This document shows, in pieces, positions 5,135 through 6,691 of a DNA stretch of 6,691 nucleotides. The DNA lies in contig NHDJ01000114.1 in assembly GCA_002167265.1 (NCBI GenBank), positions 1 through 6,691 of the forward strand. The letters run 5' to 3'. Position numbers and translations under genes: made by a program. Numbering within the stretch: the stretch's first letter is position 1; each line of letters opens with the position of its first letter. Source of the DNA: Verrucomicrobia bacterium TMED56 (GTDB lineage: Bacteria > Verrucomicrobiota > Verrucomicrobiia > Opitutales > Seribacteraceae). The notes beneath the pieces were generated by a model. The model did no database searches. It was not told where the DNA came from and saw only the letters and a list, made by a program, of their open reading frames with translations.

Positions 5135-6691
5135 TTACTTGATTCGTGCAATTAAGTCTTTCGATTCAACAGAATCTCCAACTTGAACAAGAATTTCATC
5201 GATGACTCCGTCTGCGGAAGCATAGATAGTAGTTTGCATCTTCATCGCCTCAAGAACAGCAATCTTCTCCCCTTTGGAAACGGATTTGCCAACACTGGTT
5301 GCTATACTACTAATTATAGCCGGGATTGGAGCTCCCACATGATTGTTGTTGGACGGGTCAGCCTTTTCCCTCGCTTTGGCTTCTCCCTTGATGCTTTTAT
5401 CTTGTACTAAGGTAGTTCTGGCCTTCCCATTAAGTTCAAATGTAATCGAACGAATTCCTTTTTCATCAGGTTCACCAACATGTAGCAATTTTATAAAAAG
5501 AGTTTTACCTTCTTCGATTCTAATTGAGATTTCTTCGCCTGGTTCCAGACCATGAAAATAGGCAAGTGTTGGCAATACAGAGACATCTCCGTATTTCTTC
5601 TTAAAGTCCTGAAAATCTGTGTATACTTTAGGATACATAACTGATGAAAACAAGTCATCATCCGAACACTGTTTGCCAAACTTTCTTACCAATGCTGCCT
5701 TTTCCTTCCTTAAGTCCATTTTAGGAGCAGAAGCACCGGGTCTACCTCTCATTGGCTTTTGTCCTCCTAGAATAACTTTCTGCACATCTTTAGGCCATCC
5801 CCCTTTGGGTTGTCCAAGATTTCCAGATAGAAGATCAATAACAGATTGAGGGAAACCAGTTTCTTCAGGTAAATTGACTAGATCTTCCGGCTTAACTCCT
5901 TTGGTAATAAGAAAAATTGCCAAATCCCCCACACTCTTGCTACTGGGGGTAACTTTCACGATATCTCCAAGCAAACGATTACAAGTCTGATATGTGCTCA
6001 CCACATCGGGCCACCTTTTACCCAAGCCAAGAGCAGCAGCCTGCTCACGTAAATTTGTGTATTGACCACCAGGCATTTGATGCTGATACACTTCTGCACT
6101 GCCAAAAGGTGGAGATGTATCGAATGGTGAATAAAATTGCCTAACAGCTTCCCAATAGATGGAGAGTTTATTAAGGGCGTCTACATCGAGTCCAGTTGAT
6201 CGGGGTGCATTACGAAGGGCATGAACAATTGAGTTAAGATTGGGTTGGCTCGTACAGCCCGATAAAGATGAAACCGCCAAATCTACAACATCAACTCCAG
6301 TTTCTACAGACTTGATGATTGAAGAGGAAGATATACCACTTGAGTCATGGGTATGAAAATGGATCGGCAAGCCAACTTCATTTCTGAGAGTTTTGACCAG
6401 TCTGCTAGCCGCAATTGGGTGACAAAGACCAGCCATATCCTTAATTGCAAGGATATGAGCCCCCATCTTCTCAAGTTCTTTGGCTAAATCTACATAATAA
6501 TTCAAGACATACTTTTCTTCAGACTTGTCAGTGAAGTCTCCAGTAAAGCAAATTGCAGCTTCGCATAGAGATGGTGTTTTCTCCACCACTGTTTCCATGG
6601 CAACCTTCAAATTCGGCAAGTAGTTCAATGAATCAAAAATACGAAAAACATCCATCCCTGCTTCCGAAGAATGAATGACAAACTCGCGAAC
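5135..6691 (-). CDS. pyc: Pyruvate carboxylase, C-terminal half (5' end beyond window edge)
   Basis: The frame is open to the right edge, giving the last 518 residues; the Met at 6655 is internal (EAGMDVFRIFDSLN). Pyruvate carboxylase makes oxaloacetate from pyruvate and bicarbonate using biotin and ATP, in the cytoplasm. With the edge-most Val as residue 1, the carboxyltransferase domain shows IKDMAG (Lys84, the carbamylated metal ligand), HFHTHDSSG (metal ligands His113 and His115) and GGQYTNL (catalytic Thr212). Next come KVTPSSK, RGRPGAS and the MYPKVYTDF segment of the PC family. The C-terminal biotinyl domain carries VLEAMKM with biotinylated Lys484. This matches single-chain PC, of which roughly 45% is visible. 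The biotin carboxylase half is off-window, so a split PycB-type subunit cannot be formally excluded. The biotinyl domain has GAPIPA instead of the usual GAPMPG. Confidence 0.95.
   Translation of the reverse strand, partial: VREFVIHSSEAGMDVFRIFDSLNYLPNLKVAMETVVEKTPSLCEAAICFTGDFTDKSEEKYVLNYYVDLAKELEKMGAHILAIKDMAGLCHPIAASRLVKTLRNEVGLPIHFHTHDSSGISSSSIIKSVETGVDVVDLAVSSLSGCTSQPNLNSIVHALRNAPRSTGLDVDALNKLSIYWEAVRQFYSPFDTSPPFGSAEVYQHQMPGGQYTNLREQAAALGLGKRWPDVVSTYQTCNRLLGDIVKVTPSSKSVGDLAIFLITKGVKPEDLVNLPEETGFPQSVIDLLSGNLGQPKGGWPKDVQKVILGGQKPMRGRPGASAPKMDLRKEKAALVRKFGKQCSDDDLFSSVMYPKVYTDFQDFKKKYGDVSVLPTLAYFHGLEPGEEISIRIEEGKTLFIKLLHVGEPDEKGIRSITFELNGKARTTLVQDKSIKGEAKAREKADPSNNNHVGAPIPAIISSIATSVGKSVSKGEKIAVLEAMKMQTTIYASADGVIDEILVQVGDSVESKDLIARIK

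Overview
The window looks like a chromosomal segment of a Gram-negative, lipid A-making bacterium, most likely Verrucomicrobiota (Opitutales-like), though this placement is an inference from protein resemblance. The clues are a fused LpxC-FabZ protein (known from Verrucomicrobiota, Bacteroidota and relatives), a cysteine-poor ribosomal protein L33 of about 56 residues, and moderate GC. No mobile element, CRISPR array, tRNA or rRNA was seen. Nearly all of the window is compact housekeeping DNA with a few lineage-specific proteins inserted.

Left part (1-1200): the 3' end of a plus-strand Mrp/ApbC-type iron-sulfur carrier ATPase runs in from outside the window. It ends tail-to-tail with rpmG (L33, minus strand); the two stop codons overlap inside the palindrome TTAA. 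Divergent from rpmG is a plus-strand gene for a very acidic 193-residue protein of unknown function. It ends 12 bases short of the lpxA stop codon.

Middle (1212-3508): lpxC-fabZ and lpxA are translationally coupled on the minus strand (TAATG overlap) and supply the first steps of lipid A synthesis together with a fatty-acid dehydratase. The 205-base gap upstream of lpxC is AT-rich. It holds a plausible divergent small ORF (49 residues, TTG start, clear Shine-Dalgarno) for a basic, C-terminally anchored membrane peptide.

Right part (3546-6691): a secreted internalin/SDS22-type leucine-rich-repeat protein with two insertions, one an EF-hand-like calcium-binding motif. It lies 41 bases downstream of the C-terminal part of pyruvate carboxylase, which runs off the right edge. 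pyc, the LRR gene, lpxC-fabZ and lpxA all read on the minus strand, so partial co-transcription is possible. No convincing intrinsic terminator was found anywhere.

I found no multi-gene undescribed system. The items most worth a second look are the small membrane ORF opposite lpxC, the calcium-motif insertion in the LRR protein, the Mrp homologue lacking its CXXC motif, and the acidic orphan protein.
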